Made by a program: the position numbers and the translations under genes | The notes under the pieces: model-generated | The model's database searches: none | What the model was told of the DNA's origin: nothing | Seen by the model: only the letters and a program-made list of their open reading frames with translations | Part shown: piece after piece, positions 1 to 7,183 of the stretch | How positions within the stretch are numbered: position 1 is the first letter of the stretch | Layout of the letters: each line of letters begins with the position of its first letter | Source of the DNA: JBBIOI01 sp037443425 | Lineage (GTDB): Bacteria; Desulfobacterota; BSN033; UBA1163 | DNA length: 47,576 bases | Direction: 5' to 3' | Assembly: GCA_037443425.1 (NCBI GenBank) | Contig: JBBIOI010000009.1 | Span: 1-47,576, forward strand

Positions 1-939
1 CATACCCCTGATAATGAACCCACGATATTTGACATCACGTTCAGTTGATCTTGCTCCTCTCCCTTCGACCTTACCTCTGTCATACACAAAGTCAAAGGTT
101 AAACCAACAGGACCGACCTTTCCATCAGCGTAGATTCCATACCAAGTCATATCAGAACGGTAATCTGGTGGTTCAAATATGTTCTTTCCTGTTTTTGGTG
201 GGAGAGGATAATAATTCATATTATAATGGGAAACAAAACCACCAACTGTTACTTTCTCAACCGGTACCCGAATATTAAGGTGATAAACATCTGCATCATC
301 AGAGGCAAAGTCTTCACCCTCACTGGCTTTATACCATGCAAGTTTTATTGAGGCTGGGTCAATCTTGATATCTGCGGCAACACCTGCTCCATCTGTGTAG
401 TTAAGGACAGGTCTTGTTACAAATGGTTGAGTCCCTGCAGTAATCTGAATTGGTACAGGAACACTAGGAACACCAAAAGAGAGGTATACATTTTTCACTT
501 CTACTGCAGCCCTATCAGTTCCCCAATATCCCATCCGGTTTCTATCACCACCAGGAGGAGCAAATCTAGGATCAGAAAGAGAATAAGCACTGGATTCGCC
601 CCATCTATCTGAGTCCATTTCAAAAGCTATTCTTCCAGTAACCTCTTTTCCATATGACATATCAAAATTCAGAATACCACGGGACATAACCCAGGAACGC
701 TTTTTATCAAAAACGTTCTTATCGGGTTGATACTGAGTAAAACCGCCAAATAGAGCACCTCCCATGTATGCTGGAATATAATCAGCAGCTGGTACTGCAT
801 CAGGGACATTTCTGTTCAATATAGCCAGCATGTCAATCATCCCTGATACTTTGAAATCAAGTTTTGGCTGAGAAGAAGCAATTCCTGCGAATCCAATTAG
901 GAGAAGCAAAGCTAAACTTAAAACTATTAATTTCCTCAT
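1..939 (-). CDS. Porin-like outer membrane protein (3' end beyond window)
   Basis: The reverse strand is open from an ATG at 939 to the window edge (313 codons, no stop), so the C-terminus is missing. A GAGGAGG Shine-Dalgarno sits just upstream of the ATG. Residues 1-24 form a signal peptide (MRK, a Leu/Ile/Ala core, then GIASSQ with likely cleavage after Ala-Ser-Ser). The mature part begins KLDFKVSGMIDM and is rich in alternating polar/aromatic stretches, Asp, Gly and Tyr, as in large beta-barrels. Readable segments include GRIAFEMDSDRWGESS and FGVPSVPVPIQITAGTQP, which resemble long porin-like barrels of deltaproteobacteria. The role is probably outer membrane permeation. The substrate cannot be told and the family assignment rests on composition plus signal peptide. 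Confidence 0.7.
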   Translation of the reverse strand, partial: MRKLIVLSLALLLLIGFAGIASSQPKLDFKVSGMIDMLAILNRNVPDAVPAADYIPAYMGGALFGGFTQYQPDKNVFDKKRSWVMSRGILNFDMSYGKEVTGRIAFEMDSDRWGESSAYSLSDPRFAPPGGDRNRMGYWGTDRAAVEVKNVYLSFGVPSVPVPIQITAGTQPFVTRPVLNYTDGAGVAADIKIDPASIKLAWYKASEGEDFASDDADVYHLNIRVPVEKVTVGGFVSHYNMNYYPLPPKTGKNIFEPPDYRSDMTWYGIYADGKVGPVGLTFDFVYDRGKVEGRGARSTERDVKYRGFIIRGM

Positions 940-1047
940 CTCTTTTCCTCCTCTTTAGTTTTTTGATTTAAGTTTTTTAACTGATAAACCGCAAAACTAA
1001 ATAACTTTAACACTAATTGACTGCTTAACTATCTTTTCTTCCAGCCC

Positions 1048-1214
1048 TCACCTCCTTTCGGTAAATTGGTGATAGTGATGGTGATTAGTGATAGTAAAAT
1101 CTATACTCACCACTATCACTTGATCGTTTACCCCCTTGATTTTCACCCCCTTTCGTTTATTAGTGATAGTTACTGGTGATAGTGATGGTTAATTTTTTCA
1201 AAATCACTATCACC
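1048..1214. repeat. Tandem GTGATAGTGA hairpin repeats in the porin upstream gap
   Basis: The 400-base gap between the porin start (939) and 1340 holds no gene. It contains two related units, each starting with a CACC-CCTTTCG box (about 1048 and 1142) followed by GTGATAGTGATGG runs. Unit 1 can fold AGTGATAGT (1087-1095) with ACTATCACT (1112-1120). Unit 2 folds GGTGATAGTGAT (1175-1186) with ATCACTATCACC (1203-1214), a perfect 12-bp stem with a 16-nt loop. 1215-1307 is A/T-rich with no feature seen apart from the porin's likely distal promoter region. Confidence 0.75.
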
Positions 1215-1307
1215 GCTTTGTGAAAAACAATTACAAGTAGATTAAATTTTTTTAATTTATTTAGCACCAAAAAAAATTTTTGTCAAGCATTTTTTTTGCA
1301 CTTTTTA

Positions 1308-1769
1308 GCGTGGTGATAGTGAGAGTGATAGTGATGGTATTAATTTTTAGATTTTTTTCCAAGAGATTTAGCCAAATTTGAAAGCATCCTAATTACAGTT
1401 TCATATTTATTGATTAAACCGGAATATATTTCATCTGAAATATAACCTAAGTCTTTTGATAATAAAAGTTGATATGAAATTTCACCTGCGGATCCCTTTG
1501 CGATACCAACAAACCTTCTATATTCTTTAGAATTTAGTCGATTACTTCCTTCAATTAGATTCATTGGAATAGAAAATGCCGATCTTCTCATCTGTATTGT
1601 AAGACCAAATCTTTCTTCGGGCGGGAATTTGTCTGTCACCTTATAAATTTCTACCACCAACGAATGGGCTAATTTAAATACTTCTAATTCTTTAACATCT
1701 CTTATCATAAATTTTCTCCCTATACATTCAAAAATCCACCATCACCCTCACTCTCACCATCACCATCGC
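1308..1769. mobile_element. Four-helix-bundle (IVP) gene cassette with terminal inverted repeats
   Basis: Left end 1308-1338 reads GCG-TGGTGATAGTGAGAGTG followed by ATAGTGATGGT. Right end 1736-1769, read on the other strand, is GCGA-TGGTGATGGTGAGAGTG followed by AGGGTGATGG. These are imperfect inverted repeats of about 30 bp with the same GCG boundary and only a few mismatches. They enclose one small gene (1340-1708). The outermost base of the right repeat is the last base of the neighbouring gene's stop codon. A 17-nt piece of the left end recurs alone after recN (8861-8877). The mobile nature is inferred from this architecture and from the habit of IVP genes to sit in inverted-repeat-bounded insertions. 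Confidence 0.5.
1340..1708 (-). CDS. Four-helix bundle protein, 23S rRNA intervening-sequence (IVP/S23) family
   Basis: 122 residues, the usual length for the family. The order of motifs is typical: KELEVFKLAHSLVVEIYKVT near the N-terminus, FPPEERFGLTIQMRRSAFSI at 48-68, then IPMNLIEGSNR, then EYRRFVGIAKGSAGEISYQL and a last helix ending in Lys-rich residues. The family forms pentameric four-helix bundles related to the Avd accessory protein of diversity-generating retroelements; members are often encoded inside 23S rRNA insertions but also stand alone. The molecular role is unknown. The ATG at 1708 has GGGAG eight bases upstream. There is no reverse transcriptase or variable repeat nearby, so a retroelement role is not supported here. 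Confidence 0.85.
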   Translation of the reverse strand: MIRDVKELEVFKLAHSLVVEIYKVTDKFPPEERFGLTIQMRRSAFSIPMNLIEGSNRLNSKEYRRFVGIAKGSAGEISYQLLLSKDLGYISDEIYSGLINKYETVIRMLSNLAKSLGKKSKN

Positions 1770-3418
1770 TAAAACAACTTAAAAAATACAATATTACTTT
1801 TGTTTTCTTTTCCTCCAACGAGACCAACGCCTGATGAGCCGACTGTTGCAACAACGAGTTCTTCTTCACCATCATTATCAACATCTGCAATCTGAAAGTC
1901 CGAGATGTAACCTTCTAACTGTCTTGTTTTCCAGTTTGTTTCAAGCATATTATCGTACCAGTAAAGGTTATAAATTTCCCCTGATTCAAAATTTCTTATC
2001 CTATCAAAGAGTCTTGTTGATGAATAGTTCTTGTTAATAATTATCTCTTCAATACCATCTCCATCGAGGTCTTTTGTAATGACCCTTCCTGGGATATATA
2101 CCCTATAGTCAGGGATATATCTGTCTTTTATCAGCGGATCTATAACCTTTTTCGTATCATAAGAATTGTTTGTTCCTCCATACTGCTCTTTGCTCTGCCA
2201 TGAGAATTTTGCATCTTGAGATATTATCCAGAGCCTATCATGCGTATCAAGCATAACTATATCAGAGACATCTTGAGTTCTTACATTGCCTACAGTAAAA
2301 CCAAAAATATTTTTTATATCTCTTGGAAGGGGGATCTTTTTTTCTCTTTCAAAAGAATTTTTCTTCCAAACAAATTTATAGATTGGACCCGAGGGTATAC
2401 CTTCAGAACCCATTCTTTGTCCTAAAAGGGTAGGACCTTCTTTCGGATGTTTTACAACCCTGAAGAACCATCCAGCCTTTTCAGTAATCTTTCGGAATTT
2501 CCCTTCTTCAAACTCTATAATAAAAGATCGGAGGTCGTCTTCAACAACAGAGGTTACTATAATTTCTGAAAATCCATTTCTATTAACATCAGAAACGTCA
2601 AGGGTAAGAAAATTGTAATGATACCCTGTCTCAATTTTTCTAAAGAGTGTTAGTTTTTCTCCATCGTATTTAAAGACGTAAAGGTTATGATAATCCATTA
2701 TCACAACTTCGTTCTTTCCATCTCCATCCACATCGCCGATATCGAGCCCTTTTATTTCGAATGGAAATGTCTGGCTCTTTTTAAAATCAGGACCCTGTGC
2801 TCCAATCCTTTCAATTCCAGCCCTTGGCTGAACAATGATAGCCCCTCTTTCTTTAGGGGCTTTGCCAGTCATTATTCTTCGACCAAGTATTTTATAGCCA
2901 ATCTCCTGTGCAAAATCTCCTATTTTAACCATAACATCATCAAGTCCCTTATGCTGAGTAAAAACACCGAGCGGAGGTTTTTCCTCTGTGACGCTTAAAA
3001 GCCTTGCATCAAGGCTTATGTAATTTCCAATTTTTGTGAGGCTTCCAAGAACTACGTAGTCTGCATCCACTCGCATTCCTATATTTTTTGCAACATTTTC
3101 ATCAAGACGCATTGGTCTCTCTTCGTAAAGGGCACGCTCTATGAGCGAGCGGTCAATAACAATTATTCTTCCCTCAACCGAGATTCTTGAGGATAGGATG
3201 TCGTATATACCTTCGCGAAGGTAATCGAGATTCTCCTGACTGTGAATCAAAAAGGGTAGAATAGCTACTTTATATATTTTTGGTGTAATTTTTGTTTGTG
3301 AAAGGAGGAGTTGTGGGGTGAAAATTAAACAGAAAAGTGGAATAAAGATGATAAAAAGTTTAATCCACTTAAATGCTTTTTTTGATGAAATATGAATTTT
3401 TTTTCTTAATAATTTCAT
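1769..3418 (-). CDS. Exported CsgG/TolB-like N-domain protein with FG-GAP repeats
   Basis: 549 residues. A basic N-terminus followed by a hydrophobic stretch (about 17-40) forms a signal peptide or anchor. Residues 47-180 (KVAILPF, LREGIYDILSSRIS, VIDRSLIERAL, ADYVVLGSLTKIG) look like the CsgG/FlgO/TolB-N type fold found in surface-assembly and putative lipoprotein systems. The rest carries Ca-binding-like FG-GAP/VCBS motifs: DIGDVDGDGKNEVVI (about 226-240), DVSDVNRNGFSEIIV (274-288), DLDGDGIEEIII (450-461) and DVDNDGEEELVV (512-523), suggesting a beta-propeller. The start ATG at 3418 has AAAGGA upstream. No enzyme motif is seen. It is probably periplasmic or surface-exposed; the function is unknown. 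Confidence 0.75.
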   Translation of the reverse strand: MKLLRKKIHISSKKAFKWIKLFIIFIPLFCLIFTPQLLLSQTKITPKIYKVAILPFLIHSQENLDYLREGIYDILSSRISVEGRIIVIDRSLIERALYEERPMRLDENVAKNIGMRVDADYVVLGSLTKIGNYISLDARLLSVTEEKPPLGVFTQHKGLDDVMVKIGDFAQEIGYKILGRRIMTGKAPKERGAIIVQPRAGIERIGAQGPDFKKSQTFPFEIKGLDIGDVDGDGKNEVVIMDYHNLYVFKYDGEKLTLFRKIETGYHYNFLTLDVSDVNRNGFSEIIVTSVVEDDLRSFIIEFEEGKFRKITEKAGWFFRVVKHPKEGPTLLGQRMGSEGIPSGPIYKFVWKKNSFEREKKIPLPRDIKNIFGFTVGNVRTQDVSDIVMLDTHDRLWIISQDAKFSWQSKEQYGGTNNSYDTKKVIDPLIKDRYIPDYRVYIPGRVITKDLDGDGIEEIIINKNYSSTRLFDRIRNFESGEIYNLYWYDNMLETNWKTRQLEGYISDFQIADVDNDGEEELVVATVGSSGVGLVGGKENKSNIVFFKLF

Positions 3419-3447
3419 AGGATGATCCTTTCTTTGATTTATTTTTT

Positions 3448-3715
3448 CCCCTCACCCTGACCCTCTCCCCAGAGGGGAGAGGGAGGAGTTATTTGTCTCT
3501 CCCCAAAGGGGAGAGGGAACTTTTTTATATTCCCCAAAGTGGAAAGGGAACCTTTTAACCCTCCCCTAAGAGGGGACTTTTTTAGGATTTCCTAATATAT
3601 ATTTCATACTTCCTCTCCCCTTTGGAGATTTCACACTGAATATTTCCTCTCCCCATTGGAGATTTCACACTGTATATTTCCTCTCCCCATTGGGGAGAGG
3701 ATTAAGGTGAGGGGG
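3448..3715. repeat. Hairpin-rich repeat element A (CCCCTCACCCTGA / TAAGGTGAGGGG ends)
   Basis: Begins CCCCTCACCCTGACCCTCTC at 3448 and ends GAGAGGATTAAGGTGAGGGG at about 3696-3715, so its ends are inverted copies of each other. The interior is a series of CTCTCCCC-n-GGGGAGAG short hairpins and decayed copies. No coding content of its own, but the right end contains the stop codon and last codons of the DUF559 gene (3702 onward). Related to element B at 4087-4512. Confidence 0.8.
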
Positions 3716-4073
3716 ATAGAGTTTCCTTTCTCTTTTTTACCGCATTATATATTACCTCAAATACTTCTTTAATATTTGTCAATATTTCTTTATCGCTAAA
3801 TCTGATTATTTCAATCCCTTTTTTATTTAATTCATATGTCCTTAATTCATCTCTTTGTTTCTTTTTTTCTTCATAATGATGTCCTCCATCAATCTCAATA
3901 CCAATTTTATACTTAGGGCAATAGAAATCCAAAATAAATTTTTCAACGGAATATTGCCTTCTAAATTTTATTCCTTCAAAACGTCGATCACGTAATTTTA
4001 TCCAGAGTTTCCTCTCTGCATCAGTTTGATTTTTGCGAAGATACCTACATAAGTTAGTGTATTTTCTTTTCAT
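3702..4073 (-). CDS. DUF559 family endonuclease-like protein (VSR/restriction fold)
   Basis: 123 residues from the ATG at 4073. A GTG at 4094 is in frame, but that extension would be encoded by repeat sequence. Motifs match the DUF559 family: LRKNQTDAERKLWIKLRDRR, then FRRQYSVEKFILDFYCPKYKIGIEIDGGHH, then RDELRTYELNKKGIEIIRF. The E-x-D-G-x-H-H segment and the upstream Asp in FILDFYCP form a PD-(D/E)xK-like catalytic core shared with very-short-patch-repair nucleases. The C-terminus (KETLSPSP) and the likely ribosome-binding GAGGGG both lie in the flanking repeats, so the gene starts and ends in repeat DNA. The biological role of this family is not established; linkage to repeats suggests it travels with or acts on them. 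Confidence 0.8.
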   Translation of the reverse strand: MKRKYTNLCRYLRKNQTDAERKLWIKLRDRRFEGIKFRRQYSVEKFILDFYCPKYKIGIEIDGGHHYEEKKKQRDELRTYELNKKGIEIIRFSDKEILTNIKEVFEVIYNAVKKRKETLSPSP

Positions 4074-4086
4074 AAAGATTTCTTTT

Positions 4087-4512
4087 CCCCTCACCCTGAC
4101 CCTCTCCCCACAGGGGAGAGGGAGGTGTTATTTGTCTCTCCCCAGAGAGGAGAGGGGTAATTCTTTGTTTCTCCCCAGAGAGGAGAGGGGTAATTCTTTG
4201 TCACTCCCCAGAGAGGAGAGGAAAAAATTATTTATCTCTCCTCACGGGGGAGAGGGGATTTTTACTTTTAATTTCTCCCTGAAGGGGATAAGTATTTTTA
4301 CCTTTAATTTCTCCTCTCCAGCGAGAAAGATTTTGGTTTTTCCCCTCTGAGTAAAAAGGGACTTCTAATTTCTCCATTTTGGGAAGAGAATTTTTTGTTT
4401 TTCTCTCCCTCTTCTATACCAACAAATTTAAAAAGCAATAGTTCCCCTTACTTTTGATGATTTCTTACTTTATACTTCCTCTCCCTGTTGGGGAGAGGAT
4501 TAAGGTGAGGGG
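4087..4512. repeat. Hairpin-rich repeat element B
   Basis: Starts CCCCTCACCCTGACCCTCTC (4087) and ends GGGAGAGGATTAAGGTGAGG GG (4512), the same bounding inverted repeats as element A. Inside are at least four CTCCCCAGAGAGGAGAGG-type short hairpins (about 4137-4225) and more decayed copies. The reading frame crossing it on the plus strand, rich in LSPQGRGR/LPREERG, is a translated repeat and not a gene. The remainder of this gap up to 4673 holds only the hairpin at 4592-4627. Confidence 0.8.
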
Positions 4513-4591
4513 AATATATTCCTTCTTATATTGTTAATGATGATTGATTAATAAGGATTTGTCAATCTTTGAAATGATTGGAATGAAAAAG

Positions 4592-4627
4592 GGGTTCAAG
4601 GGTTTACACACTTGAACCCTTGAACCC
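4592..4627. terminator. Perfect 13-bp hairpin downstream of the thiolase (possible terminator)
   Basis: GGGTTCAAGGGTT (4592-4604) pairs perfectly with AACCCTTGAACCC (4615-4627) around a 10-nt loop. It lies 46 bases past the stop of the minus-strand thiolase. No long U-run follows on either strand, so it may instead be a dispersed repeat; further CTTGAACCCTCGACC-type copies continue to about 4646. Confidence 0.4.
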
Positions 4628-4673
4628 TCGACCCCTTGAACACTCGTAAATAAAAAATTTGTGTCCGAAATTT

Positions 4674-5876
4674 TTATCCTATTTTAAATACCATAGCAGC
4701 TGCAGTGTCTCCTGCTGCACAACCAGCCCAGAGTCCATATCCACCGCCCAGGATCACTATCTCTTCAATCAATTCAGCAATTATTCTACCAGCAGTGGGT
4801 CCCTGTGGATGCCCATAAATCATTGAGTTTCCGTAGTTGTTCATCCAGTTAACGTCAATACCCATCTTTCTGCTCATATAGATATCGTTAATAACAAATG
4901 GACTGTGGGTCTTTACAGCTTTTAAATCTTTTACTGTAAGCCCTGCATCGCGAAGTGCCATCTCAGCAGCAGGAACTGGGGCTGCTGCCATATAACCTTT
5001 CTTTTCTCTTGCGTAACCATAAGATAGGATCTGTATCTCTATTTTTGGATCTTTACTTAATTCCTTTGCCCTATCCCTTGTAGTTACTATAAATCCACAG
5101 TTTCCATCGGCAGGGTGTGTTTGAGCACCGTAACTTAAAACCCCTCCTGGCTCCACAGGCGGTAGCTTTGCAAGACCTTCAGCTGTTGAAGGGATTATTC
5201 CTTCATCTTCTTCAATCAATTTCGTTTCTTTTTTACCAATCCTTACCTCTACAGGGAACATATACCGCTTCTGAAATGCCCTGTCATTTGCAAGGGCATC
5301 TAAGTATTGATGATATCTTCTAAGGGATACAGCATCACATTCTTCCTTTGTGACCCCAATCAATCTGCCCACATTTTCAGCCGTCTGTATCATTTTAAAT
5401 CCAGCCCATGGATCCCGATTGAAGTTGTCCATCATCCAGTTTTCTGATTCAACCTCACCACCTGGATTTAGAGGGGCTGGCCAAACAGTATGAGGACCAT
5501 TGGAACAGCGATCTCCCATTAGGGCATATCCAACCTGGTAGGCACCAATTTCAATGTTCTGGGCTGCAAGGTAGATGCAGGTAGTTGATGTTGTGCATGC
5601 TTGATGAACAAAAAGTGCTGGAACGTCTTTTTTACCTTCTACGACCATAGCAGCAGCCCAGGTATGCGCATAAAACCAATGGTGCTGAGGAACAGTTGTT
5701 CCAAAGTAGAGGTAATCAATGATGGTTGGATCAATGCCTCGGCTTTTAAACCACTTGTTAGCTGTTACTGCTGCAAGCACGATAGCATTTTCATTTGAAA
5801 GACTTCCCTGCCACCGACAGAAAGGAGATGAAAAATACCCTCCATAAGGAATAAACACCTTAGTTAATCGAGCCAT
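4674..5876 (-). CDS. Thiolase-family protein with non-canonical HSPF motif
   Basis: 400 residues from the ATG at 5876, chosen because AAGGAGG lies seven bases upstream; an in-frame start 12 codons earlier has no such site. The nucleophile is Cys94 in HQACTTSTT. C-terminal thiolase elements are present: GNSMIYGHPQGPTAGR (general GHPxG) and WAGCAAGDT (second cysteine). The usual NEAF box is replaced by THSPFVIND, closer to the His-containing box of SCP2-type thiolases. The likely reaction is thiolytic cleavage or Claisen condensation of an acyl-CoA; substrate unknown. It is a single gene with its own promoter, away from the beta-oxidation cluster at 35-47 kb. A degradative role is plausible but not shown. 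Confidence 0.8.
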   Translation of the reverse strand: MARLTKVFIPYGGYFSSPFCRWQGSLSNENAIVLAAVTANKWFKSRGIDPTIIDYLYFGTTVPQHHWFYAHTWAAAMVVEGKKDVPALFVHQACTTSTTCIYLAAQNIEIGAYQVGYALMGDRCSNGPHTVWPAPLNPGGEVESENWMMDNFNRDPWAGFKMIQTAENVGRLIGVTKEECDAVSLRRYHQYLDALANDRAFQKRYMFPVEVRIGKKETKLIEEDEGIIPSTAEGLAKLPPVEPGGVLSYGAQTHPADGNCGFIVTTRDRAKELSKDPKIEIQILSYGYAREKKGYMAAAPVPAAEMALRDAGLTVKDLKAVKTHSPFVINDIYMSRKMGIDVNWMNNYGNSMIYGHPQGPTAGRIIAELIEEIVILGGGYGLWAGCAAGDTAAAMVFKIG

Positions 5877-5914
5877 TTGAAAACCCTCCTTATACAGTGT
5901 TATTTTTTTCACAT

Positions 5915-5943
5915 AAATTAATATAGTATTGTTTAGTTGTCAA
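5915..5943 (-). promoter_or_regulatory. Candidate sigma-70 promoter for the thiolase
   Basis: On the minus strand TTGACA (5943-5938), a 17-nt spacer, then TAATTT (5920-5915). The -35 box is perfect and the -10 is weak. It sits about 40 bases upstream of the thiolase start. Confidence 0.4.
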
Positions 5944-5950
5944 ATTTTTT

Positions 5951-6158
5951 CTTGAAGACGAATCTTCAAGGAAGATTTCTCGGCTATGCCTCGAAATGAC
6001 AAAAGAGGAGTGTCATTCTGAGCTTCCTTGGTCTGTCATTCCGAGCGAAGCGAGGAATCTTTGAGTAATCTTTAGGGAAGATTTCTCGGCTGCGCCTCGA
6101 AATGACAAAGGAGGGGCTCGCAATGACTGATAAAAAAGCTAATTTTGAACCTTACCTC
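5951..6158. repeat. REP-like palindromic repeat, copy 1
   Basis: The 395-base gap between the thiolase start and nadK is filled by CTTGAAGA-CGAA-TCTTCAAG (8-bp stem, 5951-5970), then AGATTTCTCGGCTATGCCTC, GTCATTCCGAGCGAAGCGAG (from about 6035), and a second AGATTTCTCGGCTGCGCCTC. The last two are imperfect inverted partners. The tail at 6122-6158 (AATGACTGATAAAAAAGCTA then TTTTGAACCTTACCTC) recurs almost exactly at 18738-18773. No coding content. Confidence 0.85.
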
Positions 6159-6207
6159 ACCAATCTTTAAAGGAAAGGACTTATTCAAAAGGTCTCTTTC
6201 ATTTTGA

Positions 6208-6236
6208 TTGACAAAAGATTTATAAATTTTTAACAT
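6208..6236 (+). promoter_or_regulatory. Sigma-70 type promoter for nadK
   Basis: TTGACA (6208-6213), a 17-nt spacer, TAACAT (6231-6236). It would start transcription near 6243, about 30 bases before the nadK ATG. Confidence 0.6.
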
Positions 6237-6271
6237 GAATTATTGAAACAATAAATGAATTGGAGACATAG

Positions 6272-7138
6272 ATGGAAAGAATAGGAATTATCACAAAAAT
6301 GAATAAACCTGAAGCGATCCCGATTGTTAAAAGGCTGGTTGAGTGGCTAAGTTCAAAGAGGATAATGACCTATATCGATGAAGAAACAGGAAGATTTATA
6401 GATGAAAAGGGAAACTATTTATATCGCATAAGAAGAGAGACCATCCCTGAATATTCAGAGATTGTAATTGTACTCGGTGGAGATGGGACTCTTCTAAGTG
6501 TAGCACGATTAATAAAGGGTCGTAATATTCCAATCCTTGGGGTAAATCTCGGAGGACTCGGTTTTTTAACAGAGGTTACAATTGATGAGCTTTTTAAATT
6601 TCTTGAAAGTATTATCCGCAATGAGTTTTCAACAGAGGAAAGGACAATTCTAAATGCATCTGTTATAAGGAAGGGAGAAAGACTTTCGGAATTCACTGTC
6701 CTTAATGATGCAGTAATAAATAAAGGTGCACTTGCAAGGATTATTGATATTGAGACAAAGATTAATGGAGAAAATTTAACTACATTTAAATCCGATGGCT
6801 TAATTATATCTACACCAACAGGTTCAACAGCATATAACCTTTCTGCAGGAGGTCCAATAGTATATCCATCTGTAAACTGCATAATAATTACTCCAATATG
6901 CCCCCATACGCTTACTAACAGGCCAATAGTTGTTCCTGATAATGTAGAGATACAGGCTGTTTTAAAGGCAAAGCAGCAGGAAGTGATACTGACACTTGAT
7001 GGTCAACAGGGATTTAACCTTGAATACGATGATGTTGTGGAAGTAAAAAAGGCTAAAGGTAAGATTCTCCTTATAAAATCTCCCTATCGCCACTATTTTG
7101 AGCTTTTAAGGGAAAAACTAAAGTGGGGAGAAAGATGA
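6272..7138 (+). CDS. nadK: NAD kinase
   Basis: 288 residues, normal for the family. It phosphorylates NAD to NADP in the cytoplasm. The GGDGTLL nucleotide motif lies at 69-75, followed by LGVNLGGLGFLTEV, an NDAVINKG segment in place of the common NEVVI-type motif, and DGLIISTPTGSTAYNLSAGG, the diagnostic NAD-binding glycine-rich stretch. ATG start with GGAG upstream and a promoter at 6208. It begins a plus-strand group with recN, the usual neighbour of nadK in many proteobacteria. Confidence 0.95.
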   Translation: MERIGIITKMNKPEAIPIVKRLVEWLSSKRIMTYIDEETGRFIDEKGNYLYRIRRETIPEYSEIVIVLGGDGTLLSVARLIKGRNIPILGVNLGGLGFLTEVTIDELFKFLESIIRNEFSTEERTILNASVIRKGERLSEFTVLNDAVINKGALARIIDIETKINGENLTTFKSDGLIISTPTGSTAYNLSAGGPIVYPSVNCIIITPICPHTLTNRPIVVPDNVEIQAVLKAKQQEVILTLDGQQGFNLEYDDVVEVKKAKGKILLIKSPYRHYFELLREKLKWGER

Positions 7139-7140
7139 AA

Positions 7141-7170
7141 TAGTGAATTAGTGAATTAGTGAGTTAGTGT
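7141..7170. repeat. 8-bp tandem repeat between nadK and recN
   Basis: TAGTGAAT TAGTGAAT TAGTGAGT TAGTG begins three bases after the nadK stop. A shorter TTAGTGAATTAGGAATTAGG version follows the alr stop (11689 onward). The unit carries adjacent TAG and TGA triplets. Confidence 0.7.
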
Positions 7171-7183
7171 TTAGTTGAAAAAA

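Noticed and set aside
45..612. Two short plus-strand frames inside the first kilobase
   Set aside because: Both are antisense to the continuous porin-like frame that has a signal peptide and a strong ribosome-binding site.
1340..1708. Diversity-generating retroelement because of the Avd-like four-helix protein
   Set aside because: No reverse transcriptase, template repeat or variable repeat is seen within the window.
4033..4350. Plus-strand frame of about 105 codons rich in LSPQGRGR and LPREERG
   Set aside because: It is a translation of the CTCTCCCC hairpin repeats of element B and antisense to the DUF559 start; no protein-like composition.
3448..4512. Possible CRISPR array
   Set aside because: The repeats are palindromic and variable in length and spacing, without unique spacers of constant size, and no cas genes are near.
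6415..6882. 155-codon minus-strand frame within nadK
   Set aside because: Complete antisense overlap with a clear NAD kinase; Ser/Pro-rich composition typical of shadows.
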